Below are positions 1 through 8,299 of a stretch of DNA of 64,000 nucleotides, in pieces. A program made the position numbers and the translations under genes. The notes under the pieces are model-generated. The model was not told the origin of the DNA and searched no databases. It saw nothing but the letters and a program-made list of their open reading frames with translations. The stretch spans positions 186,001-250,000 of the forward strand of contig NZ_CANKXG010000004.1 in NCBI RefSeq assembly GCF_947487575.1, in the 5' to 3' direction. Source of the stretch: an uncultured Algibacter sp. (GTDB lineage Bacteria; Bacteroidota; Bacteroidia; Flavobacteriales; Flavobacteriaceae). How positions within the stretch are numbered: the first letter of the stretch is position 1; the number at the start of each line of letters is the position of its first letter.

Positions 1-1519
1 TGCTAGTGCCGTTTTTGGTGTTGAAGCGTCTACAATAACGGTTGAGGTAAACGTAGATAAAGGTGTTGGTTATCATTTAGTTGGGTTGCCAGATAATGCT
101 ATTAAAGAAAGTAATTTTAGAATTGCAGCAGCGCTTCAAAATAACGGTTACAGAATTCCAGGAAAGAAGATAATTATAAACATGTCGCCAGCAGATTTAC
201 GAAAAGAGGGCTCTGCTTACGATTTAACATTGGCAATTGGTATTCTAGCATCCACAGACCAAATTAAAGCTGAAGATTTAGATAAATATTTAATCATGGG
301 CGAATTGTCTTTAGATGGCAGTTTACAACCCATAAAAGGGGCTTTACCCATTGCTGTTAAAGCTAGGGAAGAAGGTTTTAAAGGGTTTATCCTGCCAGCT
401 CAAAATGCTAAGGAAGCAGCTATTGTTGATAATTTAGAAGTTTATGGTGTAGATAATATTGAGCAAGTCATTAATTATTTTGATAAAGGAGAGCCTTTAG
501 AACAAACTATTATAAATACAAGAGAAGAGTTTGAAAAGAGTTTGGATTTTCCAGAATTTGATTTTTCAGATGTAAAAGGACAAGAAGGTATAAAGCGTTG
601 TATGGAAATTGCAGCGGCAGGCGGGCATAATATTATTTTAATAGGCCCACCGGGGGCTGGTAAAACGATGTTGGCAAAACGCTTACCTAGTATTTTACCG
701 CCAATGACTTTGCATGAAGCCTTAGAAACCACAAAAATTCATTCTGTAGTTGGGCGTGTTAAAGACTCTGGATTAATGGCGCAGCGGCCTTTTAGGAGTC
801 CTCATCACACGATATCAAATGTTGCTTTAGTAGGAGGCGGCAGTTATCCACAGCCAGGTGAAATTTCAATGTCGCATAATGGTGTTTTATTTTTAGATGA
901 ATTACCCGAATTTAAGCGAGAAGTTTTAGAAGTGATGCGTCAGCCTTTGGAAGATAGAGAAGTAACTATTTCTAGAGCGAAGTTTACCGTTACTTATCCG
1001 TCGTCATTTATGTTGGTAGCGAGTATGAATCCGAGCCCTAGTGGTTATTTTAACGACCCAGATTCTCCTGTAACATCAAGTCCTGCTGAGATGCAACGTT
1101 ATTTGAGTAAAGTTTCTGGTCCGTTGTTAGATAGAATTGATATTCATATTGAAGTCACACCTGTACCTTTTGATAAACTTTCGGATGATAGAAAAGGGGA
1201 GACTTCTGTTGAAATAAGAAAACGAGTAACTAAAGCTAGAGAAGTACAAACCAAACGTTTTGAAGATTCTGATACTGTACATTACAACGCCCAAATGAAC
1301 GTCAAACAAATTAGAAAACACTGTGTATTGGATGACGTTTCCAAAGAACTCTTAAAAACGGCTATGGAACGTTTGAATCTCTCTGCACGTGCTTATGATA
1401 GAATATTGAAAGTATCTAGAACAATAGCTGATTTGGAGGGTGTTGACGATGTAAATGGTTCTCATATTAGTGAGGCTATTCAGTATCGTAGTTTGGATAG
1501 AGAAGGGTGGTTAGGGTAG
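1..1519 (+). CDS. comM: ComM/YifB family Mg-chelatase-like AAA+ ATPase, 5'-truncated
   Basis: The frame is open to the left edge of the window (codons begin at base 2), so the first few residues are missing and the ATG at 86 is internal. The protein shows the N-terminal ChlI-like (Lon S5-fold) domain that starts ASAVFGVEAS, then an AAA+ Mg-chelatase domain with Walker A GPPGAGKT and Walker B VLFLDELPEF, and the C-terminal helical domain. In the family, ComM is a hexameric helicase that promotes branch migration during natural transformation; YifB is the common name outside competent species. About 505 residues are visible against roughly 510 for the family. The competence role in this organism is inferred only. 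Confidence 0.93.
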   Translation, partial: ASAVFGVEASTITVEVNVDKGVGYHLVGLPDNAIKESNFRIAAALQNNGYRIPGKKIIINMSPADLRKEGSAYDLTLAIGILASTDQIKAEDLDKYLIMGELSLDGSLQPIKGALPIAVKAREEGFKGFILPAQNAKEAAIVDNLEVYGVDNIEQVINYFDKGEPLEQTIINTREEFEKSLDFPEFDFSDVKGQEGIKRCMEIAAAGGHNIILIGPPGAGKTMLAKRLPSILPPMTLHEALETTKIHSVVGRVKDSGLMAQRPFRSPHHTISNVALVGGGSYPQPGEISMSHNGVLFLDELPEFKREVLEVMRQPLEDREVTISRAKFTVTYPSSFMLVASMNPSPSGYFNDPDSPVTSSPAEMQRYLSKVSGPLLDRIDIHIEVTPVPFDKLSDDRKGETSVEIRKRVTKAREVQTKRFEDSDTVHYNAQMNVKQIRKHCVLDDVSKELLKTAMERLNLSARAYDRILKVSRTIADLEGVDDVNGSHISEAIQYRSLDREGWLG

Positions 1520-1536
1520 AAATGATTTATGATTAA

Positions 1537-2415
1537 ATGAATAAAAAACTGAGTAATAAAAACCATTTAAAGAATTGGTATTTTATAGCAAAAAATAATA
1601 TTGCTATGATTTTATTGATACCAACTTTAGTAGGTGGCATTTGGCAGATTTTATCTCTATTAACTTTAGGGTTTGAATATATTAGGTTTTTTTCGGTAAG
1701 TCAATTGGTTGCTGATGGGTTATTAATGATAATAGTTATTCCAATTATAGTTTTTTTTCCATTTTTAATCTATCATATGTTCAAGTCAATTATGGGTGAA
1801 ACTATTAAAAAGAAAAATAAATATTCATTCTTAAGAGAGCTCTTTTTTTTGCTAATTTCTATGTTTTTTCTCGTTTTGTTGATTTACCATTATATGAATG
1901 GTAATGGTAAACCGAGTTCGTTTTTCTTGTTTTTAACTATAATGATATATATACCATTAATTGAAACTTATTATATTCTCGGGGAAAGAATTGAAAAAAA
2001 GTTAAGTGTTTATAGTAGATTGTTTAAAATGAGAAGTAAATCAATAATTCAAAATATTATTACTTATATATTATTTTTGATAGAGTCAGTATTTGGATTT
2101 ATTTGGGCAATAATTTTGTCGCTTTCTACTTTTTTACTGCTCATCTTGTTTTTTAGCGTTGTTGATTTTTTGGGGGATTACTTCATTTCAGATAATCTTT
2201 CTAATATAAAGAACGTAGAGGAAACTATTAAAAATGAATATGGCATATCTCCACATGAATACAGTATAAAATATTTTAATGACAGTTATATTTTTGTTGA
2301 GCATATAACTGTATCAGAACATGAAATGCAAAAATTGATTAAAGAAGATAAAGAGGTGCCTAAGGAAATTATTATTTTAAATTTTGATTCACTTTTTAAA
2401 CAAACTAAATTATAA
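1537..2415 (+). CDS. multi-pass membrane protein of unknown function
   Basis: This 292-residue protein is not recognised. It has a short basic N-terminus, then about five or six hydrophobic segments (roughly residues 20-45, 55-85, 105-125, 130-148, 172-222), and a soluble, charged C-terminal tail of about 75 residues. Helix ends rich in Ile, Leu and Phe suggest an inner-membrane protein with a cytoplasmic or periplasmic tail. It starts 17 bases after the comM stop on the same strand and could be co-transcribed, but no functional link is evident. The following gap contains repeat elements rather than a clear operon continuation. No catalytic motif was seen. Confidence 0.6.
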   Translation: MNKKLSNKNHLKNWYFIAKNNIAMILLIPTLVGGIWQILSLLTLGFEYIRFFSVSQLVADGLLMIIVIPIIVFFPFLIYHMFKSIMGETIKKKNKYSFLRELFFLLISMFFLVLLIYHYMNGNGKPSSFFLFLTIMIYIPLIETYYILGERIEKKLSVYSRLFKMRSKSIIQNIITYILFLIESVFGFIWAIILSLSTFLLLILFFSVVDFLGDYFISDNLSNIKNVEETIKNEYGISPHEYSIKYFNDSYIFVEHITVSEHEMQKLIKEDKEVPKEIIILNFDSLFKQTKL

Positions 2416-2435
2416 TTTAAGTAATAATAACAACC

Positions 2436-2512
2436 CCGCCACTAGTTGAAAACAAAACCGATTAAACTTCCTATCGGTAGACCTACGGATTTAAGGTTGT
2501 AACTAGTGGCGG
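2436..2512. repeat. palindromic REP-like element, copy 1
   Basis: The ends form a perfect 12-base inverted repeat, CCGCCACTAGTT at 2436-2447 and AACTAGTGGCGG at 2501-2512. A smaller inner inverted repeat (ACCGAT/ATCGGT near 2457-2478) lies between them. The right end plus flank (GTAACTAGTGGCGG-TAAGAGTAAG) recurs almost unchanged at 2680-2703. This pattern resembles REP or RAYT-associated intergenic repeats, but no transposase is nearby and the family was not identified. Confidence 0.6.
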
Positions 2513-2543
2513 TAAGAGTAAGTCATAAAAACATATTGTTGTA

Positions 2544-2703
2544 CCACTAATTACAAACGGGTATTACTTGGGTTGCATTCATATCTTCATAGAACACTTT
2601 TTCTTTAATAGATTTAATCCTAAATTTATAGAATGAAAAACACACATATTCTACTGCTTTCACCCGCTACCGCTAGTTTGTAACTAGTGGCGTTATGAGT
2701 AAG
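2544..2703. repeat. REP-like element, copy 2, with imperfect terminal inverted repeats
   Basis: CCACTAATTACAAAC at 2544-2558 is the inverted form, 14 of 15 bases, of GTTTGTAACTAGTGG at 2676-2690. Further inside, CGGGT (2558-2562) faces ACCCG (2662-2666). The right end can also fold locally as CGCTAGTT/AACTAGTG (one G-U pair). Together with copy 1 this fills the 315-base gap between the membrane protein and the S74 lipoprotein. No coding sequence was seen in the gap. Confidence 0.5.
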
Positions 2704-2730
2704 CTTAAAAACGCCTCTTTTGTTTTTTAA

Positions 2731-3240
2731 TTAGTTGAATATATCTTGCTTTATAATCTCGCAATTAAGTATTTCAATTTGTTGTTGGTTAGCTTCAATT
2801 ATTTTTTGTTGTTCTTTTACGGCATTAAACAAAACAGCCACTAAATCCATATATTTTAGTTTTAGATGTTTATTGGATTTATCTACACGTATTAATTCTG
2901 GCATAATTAATTGTACATCTTGAGCTATAAAACCCATGCGTTTTTCTGATGATTCATCAGATTTATAGTTGTATATTTTTGCATCCAATTGCAATGCTTC
3001 ATTAAGACCATATTGAAGTAGGGAGATGTTCTCTTTTAATCTGTAATCTGAAAATATTTGCTCGCAGTTTGCATTTTCAAAGCAATCTCCGTCATCACAA
3101 TCTGTTTGTCCATCATTATCATCATCAATACCATTATTGCAAATTTCTGTTATCGCATTATTAGAATCATCTTCTGATGAGCATGACGATAAACCTAAAC
3201 ATAAGATTAAAATTAGTACATATTGAATTTCAGTTTTCAT
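2731..3240 (-). CDS. lipoprotein with C-terminal peptidase S74 (intramolecular chaperone) domain
   Basis: The 169-residue product begins with a lipoprotein signal peptide ending LSSCSSEDD (lipid-modified Cys near residue 20). It then has an acidic, Cys-containing stretch NGIDDDNDGQTDCDDGDC that resembles the Ca-binding-like linkers common in secreted Bacteroidota proteins. The C-terminal half begins SDYRLKENI, close to the S74 hallmark SD-RLKENI, and continues with MGFIAQDVQ and a coiled-coil-like tail. In phage tailspikes and related proteins S74 trimerises the parent protein and cleaves itself off. Here nearly nothing precedes it except the signal and linker, so its client is unclear. Confidence 0.75.
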   Translation of the reverse strand: MKTEIQYVLILILCLGLSSCSSEDDSNNAITEICNNGIDDDNDGQTDCDDGDCFENANCEQIFSDYRLKENISLLQYGLNEALQLDAKIYNYKSDESSEKRMGFIAQDVQLIMPELIRVDKSNKHLKLKYMDLVAVLFNAVKEQQKIIEANQQQIEILNCEIIKQDIFN

Positions 3241-3378
3241 AATATATTTGATTTTTATTGTTCATTATTACATTAACATTTTAAAAATATGTCATCAAAA
3301 AAAGTAATTAGTTTAAAAGTTATTAAGTATAAGTTTTCAATACATTCCTCGAATGGAGTAATTTTTATAAATTGTAAA

Positions 3379-4485
3379 ATGAAAAAATATATTTCGATAT
3401 TAGTATTAGTGATTATTCTAGGTTGTAATAAAACTAAAGAAGGTCATCAAATTGCAACGTCAGAAATTAAACAAGACATAGTTCCAATTCTAAACCTAGA
3501 ACAAGCCAACAAACTAGCCAATTTACCTTTGCACTGTATAAACACAGAATACCCAAACAGGCTATCACAAACGTTAGGTGGTGATGAAGATTTAAAATCG
3601 CCTACCCAATTACATCCTGCGTTTTATGGATGTTTTGATTGGCACTCATCTGTTCATGGGCATTGGAGCTTGGTGAGTTTATTAAAATCATTTCCAGAAA
3701 TTGATAATGCTGATGCCATCAAACACAAGTTACTCAATAATATTTCAAAAGAAAATATTGAAGCAGAAGTGGCTTATTTTGATGGAAAACATAATAAATC
3801 TTATGAGCGCACTTATGGTTGGGCGTGGTTGTTAAAACTTGCCGAAGAATTACATACTTGGGATGATAAAACAGCAAGACAATTAGAAACTAATTTGCAG
3901 CCTTTAACCGATTTAATAGTTGAAAAATACATTGAATTTTTACCAAAATTAAATTACCCGATGCGTGTTGGAACACATTCAAATACAGCATTTGGTTTAT
4001 CATTTGCTTATGATTATGCCAAAACATTGCATAACGAAACCTTGAAAAAAGCAATTAAAGAGCGAGCTTTATATTTTTTTAAAAATGATGAAGATTGCCC
4101 AATGTTATGGGAACCTAGCGGAAGTGATTTTTTATCGCCATGTTTGGAGGAGGCAGCTTTAATGAAGCGCTTATTGCTAATTGAAGATTATAAAGTATGG
4201 TTAAATGATTTTCTGCCACAATTGAAAGCTAAAAAATATAGTTTAGAAGTTGGAGTAGTTTCAGATAGAACCGATGGACACTTGGTACATTTAGATGGCG
4301 TTAATTTTTCAAGAGCATGGAGTTTAAATAAAATTACTAAAGATTTACCAGATTATAATCATCTTAAAAGCATTGCAAACCAACATATTAATTATTCATT
4401 GCCAAGCATTTTTGACGATAGTTATGAAGGTGGACATTGGTTAGGAAGTTTTGCTATTTATGCCTTGAATTCTACTACAGATTAG
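3379..4485 (+). CDS. DUF2891 family lipoprotein
   Basis: The frame is open from 3289, but the ATG at 3379 is preferred because it directly starts a lipoprotein signal peptide (MKKYISILVLVIILGC), giving 368 residues. The mature part matches the DUF2891 family: PLHCINTEYPNRLSQ, HPAFYGCFDWHSSVHGHW and RVGTHSNTAFGLSFAYDY are conserved-looking blocks rich in His and Trp, as in alpha/alpha-barrel enzymes. The function of the family is not established. It sits 13 bases before pxpA on the same strand, so it may be part of that operon, although a lipid-anchored protein would act outside the cytoplasm. Confidence 0.8.
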   Translation: MKKYISILVLVIILGCNKTKEGHQIATSEIKQDIVPILNLEQANKLANLPLHCINTEYPNRLSQTLGGDEDLKSPTQLHPAFYGCFDWHSSVHGHWSLVSLLKSFPEIDNADAIKHKLLNNISKENIEAEVAYFDGKHNKSYERTYGWAWLLKLAEELHTWDDKTARQLETNLQPLTDLIVEKYIEFLPKLNYPMRVGTHSNTAFGLSFAYDYAKTLHNETLKKAIKERALYFFKNDEDCPMLWEPSGSDFLSPCLEEAALMKRLLLIEDYKVWLNDFLPQLKAKKYSLEVGVVSDRTDGHLVHLDGVNFSRAWSLNKITKDLPDYNHLKSIANQHINYSLPSIFDDSYEGGHWLGSFAIYALNSTTD

Positions 4486-4498
4486 TTAAATTGGTATT

Positions 4499-5239
4499 GT
4501 GGAAAGTCTAATTATAGATATAAATGTTGATACAGGGGAGGGAATAGGTAATGAGTCTCAAATTATGCCTTATGTTTCGGCTTGCAATATAGCTTGCGGC
4601 GGACATGCAGGAGATGGCGAAACAATGAGAAATGCTGTTAAACTGGCAAAACAATATGGTGTTAAAATCGGGGCACATCCATCTTTTCCTGATAAAGAGA
4701 ATTTTGGACGAACCCGCATGGATATATCTTGTGTTGCCTTATATACTTCAATAAAAAACCAAATTAAAGATTTAGTAACTATTCTAAATGAAGAGCATGC
4801 GGCACTTCATCATATAAAACCACATGGCGCATTATATAATTTAGCTGCAGTTGATGAAAAAGTGGCTAATGTTATTGTTGAGGCTGTAAAAGCGTTAGCA
4901 ATACCCGTAAAATTATATGTACCATTCAATTCGGTTATTGCAAATGTGGCTATTAAAAATAACATACAAATTATATATGAGGCCTTCGCAGATAGAAATT
5001 ATAATGATGATTTAACACTTGTTTCAAGAAACGAAAGCAACGCCTTAATTTCTAATTCAGATTTAATGTTTGAGCATATTAACAACATAATTTTAAATAA
5101 AAAAGTAAAAACTATTTCTGGTAATTTTGTACCGCTTAAAGCGGAAACGTTTTGTATTCATGGTGACCAACCTGATGGGGTTAATATAGTATCCAATTTA
5201 GTTGGCCGTTTGAAAAATAAAGGCATAAAAATAAGATGA
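4499..5239 (+). CDS. pxpA: 5-oxoprolinase subunit A (LamB/YcsF family)
   Basis: Starts with GTG at 4499; the conserved N-terminus (DINVDTGEGIGNE) follows at once and no ATG fits. The 246 residues match family length. Motifs NIACGGHAGD, GAHPSFPD, HHIKPHGALYN and EAFADRNY are typical of the LamB/YcsF fold. With PxpB and PxpC it forms the prokaryotic ATP-dependent 5-oxoprolinase that opens 5-oxoproline (pyroglutamate) to glutamate, a metabolite-repair task in the cytoplasm. The gene is followed after 7 bases by pxpB. Confidence 0.93.
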   Translation: MESLIIDINVDTGEGIGNESQIMPYVSACNIACGGHAGDGETMRNAVKLAKQYGVKIGAHPSFPDKENFGRTRMDISCVALYTSIKNQIKDLVTILNEEHAALHHIKPHGALYNLAAVDEKVANVIVEAVKALAIPVKLYVPFNSVIANVAIKNNIQIIYEAFADRNYNDDLTLVSRNESNALISNSDLMFEHINNIILNKKVKTISGNFVPLKAETFCIHGDQPDGVNIVSNLVGRLKNKGIKIR

Positions 5240-5246
5240 TTATAAA

Positions 5247-5978
5247 TTGAATTTTTTATTGACATACAAGCCTTTTGGAGAGCGAACTATTTTAGTTGAA
5301 TGGCCACCAGAAATTAAACCGCATATTTTGCAAGATATACTATGTTTTAAAGAAAAAATTGCAAATAAAAAGATTAAATATATAATTGATATAAGAACAG
5401 CATATAATTCATTATTAGTTATTTACAAAAAAATAGATATTGATTTTGAATATGAAGTAAACAAGCTTAAGGAAGTATATAAATCTAACGATTATTCTTT
5501 AAAAATTGAATCTCGTTTATGGAAAATTCCAGTATGCTATGATGCCATTTTTGGAGTTGATTTAGATGTTATTTCAGAAACCAATAATATTTCTAAAGAA
5601 GATATTATTAAGCGTCATTCAAAGGCTATTTATACGGTTTACTTTATTGGTTTTTTGCCTGGGTTTTTATATTTGGGAGGACTAGATGAAACGTTATTTA
5701 CACCAAGAAAAGGAACTCCAAGATTAAAAATTGAAAAGGGTGCAGTTGCCATTGGAGGAAATCAGACTGGAATATACCCTGATGAGAGTCCTGGCGGTTG
5801 GAACATTATTGGGAATTCGCCAATTAATTTTTTTGATACTTCAAAAGATCAGCCATGTTTTGCAAAAGCTGGGGATAAGCTTCAGTTTTATTCAATTACT
5901 CTAAATGAACATGAGAATATTAAAGCATTACTAGAAGTTAATGAATTTCAATTAGAAAGTGAGGGCATTGATGGTTAA
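5247..5978 (+). CDS. pxpB: 5-oxoprolinase subunit B (KipI/allophanate hydrolase subunit 1 family)
   Basis: Starts with TTG at 5247, eight bases after the pxpA stop; the N-terminal residues KPFGERTILVEW fit the family start. The 243-residue protein carries the cyclophilin-like KipI signature region: YTVYFIGFLPGFLYLGG, TPRKGTPR and IGGNQTGIYPDESPGGWNIIG. PxpB is one of the two subunits that work with PxpA in cleavage of 5-oxoproline. Its last eight bases overlap the start of pxpC, so the two are probably translationally coupled. Confidence 0.92.
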   Translation: MNFLLTYKPFGERTILVEWPPEIKPHILQDILCFKEKIANKKIKYIIDIRTAYNSLLVIYKKIDIDFEYEVNKLKEVYKSNDYSLKIESRLWKIPVCYDAIFGVDLDVISETNNISKEDIIKRHSKAIYTVYFIGFLPGFLYLGGLDETLFTPRKGTPRLKIEKGAVAIGGNQTGIYPDESPGGWNIIGNSPINFFDTSKDQPCFAKAGDKLQFYSITLNEHENIKALLEVNEFQLESEGIDG

Positions 5979-6828
5979 AGTATTAAAGTCTGGTTTTTAT
6001 TCTACTATTCAGGATTTTGGACGTAACGGATTTCAACACTATGGTGTGCCGTATTCTGGTGCTATGGATAGATATGCTGCTTCATTGGTAAACGGATTGC
6101 TTGGTAATATTAAAACTGCTGCAGTTATTGAAATGACAATGACTGGTGCCACTTTGCTATTTAATTGCGATACGTTTATTTGCATATCTGGGGCAAACTT
6201 TAATCCAAGATTAAATGATTTGCCAATTTTAAATTATAAGGTAATTAAGGTTTGTAAAAATGATGTATTGTCCTTTGGGAAATTAGAATTAGGTTTTCGT
6301 TGTTATTTGGGTGTTTCAGGTGGTTTTGAAACAGAAACTATAATGGGTAGCAAAAGCATGTATCGAGGTATTACTTCAAAGTATGTTATAAAAAAACATG
6401 ATGAGTTGAGTATTTTTAAGTCTTCAGTAGTTAGAGGCGAGCTTCATGCTAAACTCAGAATCAATAAATCTTATTTAGAAACGTTTATTATTGAAGTTTT
6501 TAAAGGCCCAGAATTCGACTTGCTAACCAATACACAACAAGAAAAATTGCTTACAAATTCATTCACTATTTCGATGAAAAACAATAGAATGGCATATCAA
6601 ATAGAAGAATTTCTAGAAAATAATTTAGAAGCTATTATAACATCAGCAGTTCTTCCTGGAACTGTTCAGTTAACACCTTCAGGAAAATTAATTGTTTTAA
6701 TGCGAGATTGTCAGACTACAGGTGGTTACCCAAGAGTTTTACAATTAAAAGAATCCTCTATAAATATCTTAGCTCAAAAGTATACTAACAACAAAATTAA
6801 CTTTAAACTCCTTTCGATGTCTTTGTAG
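5971..6828 (+). CDS. pxpC: 5-oxoprolinase subunit C (biotin-dependent carboxylase-like, KipA family)
   Basis: An in-frame GTG exists at 5959, but ATG 5971 is preferred: it overlaps the pxpB stop by 8 bases and leads straight into MVKVLKSGFYSTIQDFGR, the family start. The 285 residues include VPYSGAMDRYAA, the GxGxxxx-type strand region near residue 110 (YLGVSGGF) and the C-terminal RDCQTTGGYPRV block. It is somewhat shorter than the roughly 300-330 residues usual for PxpC. The 3' end overlaps deoC tail-to-tail by 26 bases on the opposite strand, and no terminator lies between them. Confidence 0.9.
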   Translation: MVKVLKSGFYSTIQDFGRNGFQHYGVPYSGAMDRYAASLVNGLLGNIKTAAVIEMTMTGATLLFNCDTFICISGANFNPRLNDLPILNYKVIKVCKNDVLSFGKLELGFRCYLGVSGGFETETIMGSKSMYRGITSKYVIKKHDELSIFKSSVVRGELHAKLRINKSYLETFIIEVFKGPEFDLLTNTQQEKLLTNSFTISMKNNRMAYQIEEFLENNLEAIITSAVLPGTVQLTPSGKLIVLMRDCQTTGGYPRVLQLKESSINILAQKYTNNKINFKLLSMSL

Positions 6829-7546
6829 TAACAGAGGTGGAAGAAGGACTTTTTAACACTGTTTCAATATAATTTGTATAAATTTTTGTGTTTCTTATTT
6901 GTCTACGGCTCTTAGTGGCTTTTATGGCAGTAGAAGTGCCAATTCGGTCGGCGCCAGCATCAATATATTTTAAGGCTAAGTCAAAATCACCAATACCTCC
7001 TGAAGCTTTAATTTTCGCCTTATTTCTTACTGTTTTTTTTATAATTTTCACAGCAGTTAAAGTAGCACCACTTTTAGAAAACCCTGTAGAAGTTTTAATA
7101 AAATCTGCTTTTGCATCTAAGCATATTTCACTAGCTTTTATGATTTCATTTTTATTTAATTCTGAAATTTCAAGAATAACTTTTAAAGGTGTTTTTCCTA
7201 TGGCTAATTTTACATCAATAATGTCTTTTAGAACAGAAACATGATTTCTACTTTTTAAATAGCCTAGGTTAATAACCATGTCAATTTCATCTGCGCCATC
7301 TTCAATAGCTTTTTCAGCTTCAAAAACTTTAGCTTCTGTAGACATGCTTCCCAACGGAAATCCCACAACTGTACAGACTTTAACATTAGAATTTTCTAAT
7401 AACTGTTTAGCCAATGAGACATAACAACTATTAATACAAACACTGTAAAATCCATTAACTTTAGCATTATTGCATAAGTCTATGATTTCTCGCTCGGTTG
7501 TAGAAGATTTTAATAATGTATAGTCAATGTAATTGGAAATGTCCAT
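6803..7546 (-). CDS. deoC: deoxyribose-phosphate aldolase
   Basis: A 247-residue class I aldolase that splits 2-deoxyribose 5-phosphate into glyceraldehyde 3-phosphate and acetaldehyde in nucleoside salvage. Visible motifs are YIDYTLLKSSTT at the N-terminus, VVGFPLGS, GADEIDMVINLG (catalytic Asp region) and ADFIKTSTGFSKSGAT, where the Lys of FIKTSTGF forms the Schiff base, followed by KASGGIGDF with the second active-site Lys. The C-terminus is slightly extended. The gene stands alone, converging on pxpC, with a 217-base AT-rich gap behind it that shows nothing clear. Confidence 0.95.
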   Translation of the reverse strand: MDISNYIDYTLLKSSTTEREIIDLCNNAKVNGFYSVCINSCYVSLAKQLLENSNVKVCTVVGFPLGSMSTEAKVFEAEKAIEDGADEIDMVINLGYLKSRNHVSVLKDIIDVKLAIGKTPLKVILEISELNKNEIIKASEICLDAKADFIKTSTGFSKSGATLTAVKIIKKTVRNKAKIKASGGIGDFDLALKYIDAGADRIGTSTAIKATKSRRQIRNTKIYTNYIETVLKSPSSTSVTTKTSKGV

Positions 7547-7763
7547 AGGTTATAAGTAGGTTTTATGTGTTAATGATTTAATTCTTGAGGAAATGAAAAA
7601 AATCAAATATTATTTATTTAAATGTTTGTCGGGGCATTCTTATAAGCTAAATTATTAATTTATATGAATAAATCTATATAAAACATTAAATTTTAGATTA
7701 ACGGTAACCCATATTATCTTTTAACTAGATATACGGTAAAAAAGTGTGTTTTGGACGATATAT

Positions 7764-8249
7764 TTATATCAAATTTGGTTTTAGTTGCTTGAAACGAGTT
7801 TCAAATATTGTCGCATCTACTGATCTGTATACATTTTTAAACAATTGCAATAAATCCGTTGAATGTATTTCTCTTTTTTGTGATACTAAGTTAAAATGAG
7901 CAAAACCAGACCAAATTATAGATTTTATATGAGTTTTTTCTTCATTATACATACGCATTTCAACTAATAAATTTTTAGTATCAAATTTTATTAATTGCGA
8001 CTCTATAACAACTGTTTCCATTAAAAGTGCAGGTTTTAAGTAAGCGATTTGATTTGAAATAGAAACCCAACTTTTACCTTCTAGTTTAGCTTTTTTGTAA
8101 ATATCTAAGTTATAATCCTTAATTAGAACATCTTCTCGATGATTCATAAAGTAATTAATATAACTACCGTTATTAAGATGATTAAAAGGGTCGCAATCTT
8201 GAAACCTGATTTTAGTTTTACTTTCTAGCACTTTTGGAAGTTGATTCAT
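7764..8249 (-). CDS. acyl-CoA thioesterase-like hotdog protein under TetR control
   Basis: The frame is open from 8273, but that extension runs through a perfect operator palindrome (8264-8283), so ATG 8249 (MNQLPKVLESK) is the better start, giving 161 residues. The motif RFQDCDPFNHLNNGSYINYF is the 4-hydroxybenzoyl-CoA thioesterase-type hotdog signature with the active-site Asp. It probably hydrolyses an acyl-CoA thioester in the cytoplasm; the substrate is unknown. It lies 51 bases downstream of the TetR gene on the same strand, and the operator between them suggests repression by that TetR. Confidence 0.82.
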   Translation of the reverse strand: MNQLPKVLESKTKIRFQDCDPFNHLNNGSYINYFMNHREDVLIKDYNLDIYKKAKLEGKSWVSISNQIAYLKPALLMETVVIESQLIKFDTKNLLVEMRMYNEEKTHIKSIIWSGFAHFNLVSQKREIHSTDLLQLFKNVYRSVDATIFETRFKQLKPNLI

Positions 8250-8263
8250 AATTTTAAATTTAA

Positions 8264-8283
8264 AATATACCAATTGGTATATT
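8264..8283. promoter_or_regulatory. TetR-type operator upstream of the thioesterase
   Basis: A perfect 20-base palindrome, AATATACCAATTGGTATATT, lies 14 bases before the thioesterase start and 16 bases after the TetR stop. Its core TATACC-N4-GGTATA is identical to the site in front of the TetR gene itself (8917-8940), which supports binding by that repressor. Confidence 0.75.
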
Positions 8284-8299
8284 ATGAGTTAAAAAAATA

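Noticed and set aside
475-732. Antisense frame within comM and many similar antisense frames within clpB, GH2 and other genes
   Set aside because: They lie wholly within strong genes on the other strand and show low-complexity shadow translations.
2436-2703. CRISPR-like array
   Set aside because: Only two related palindromic units with unequal spacing, no regular spacers and no cas genes.
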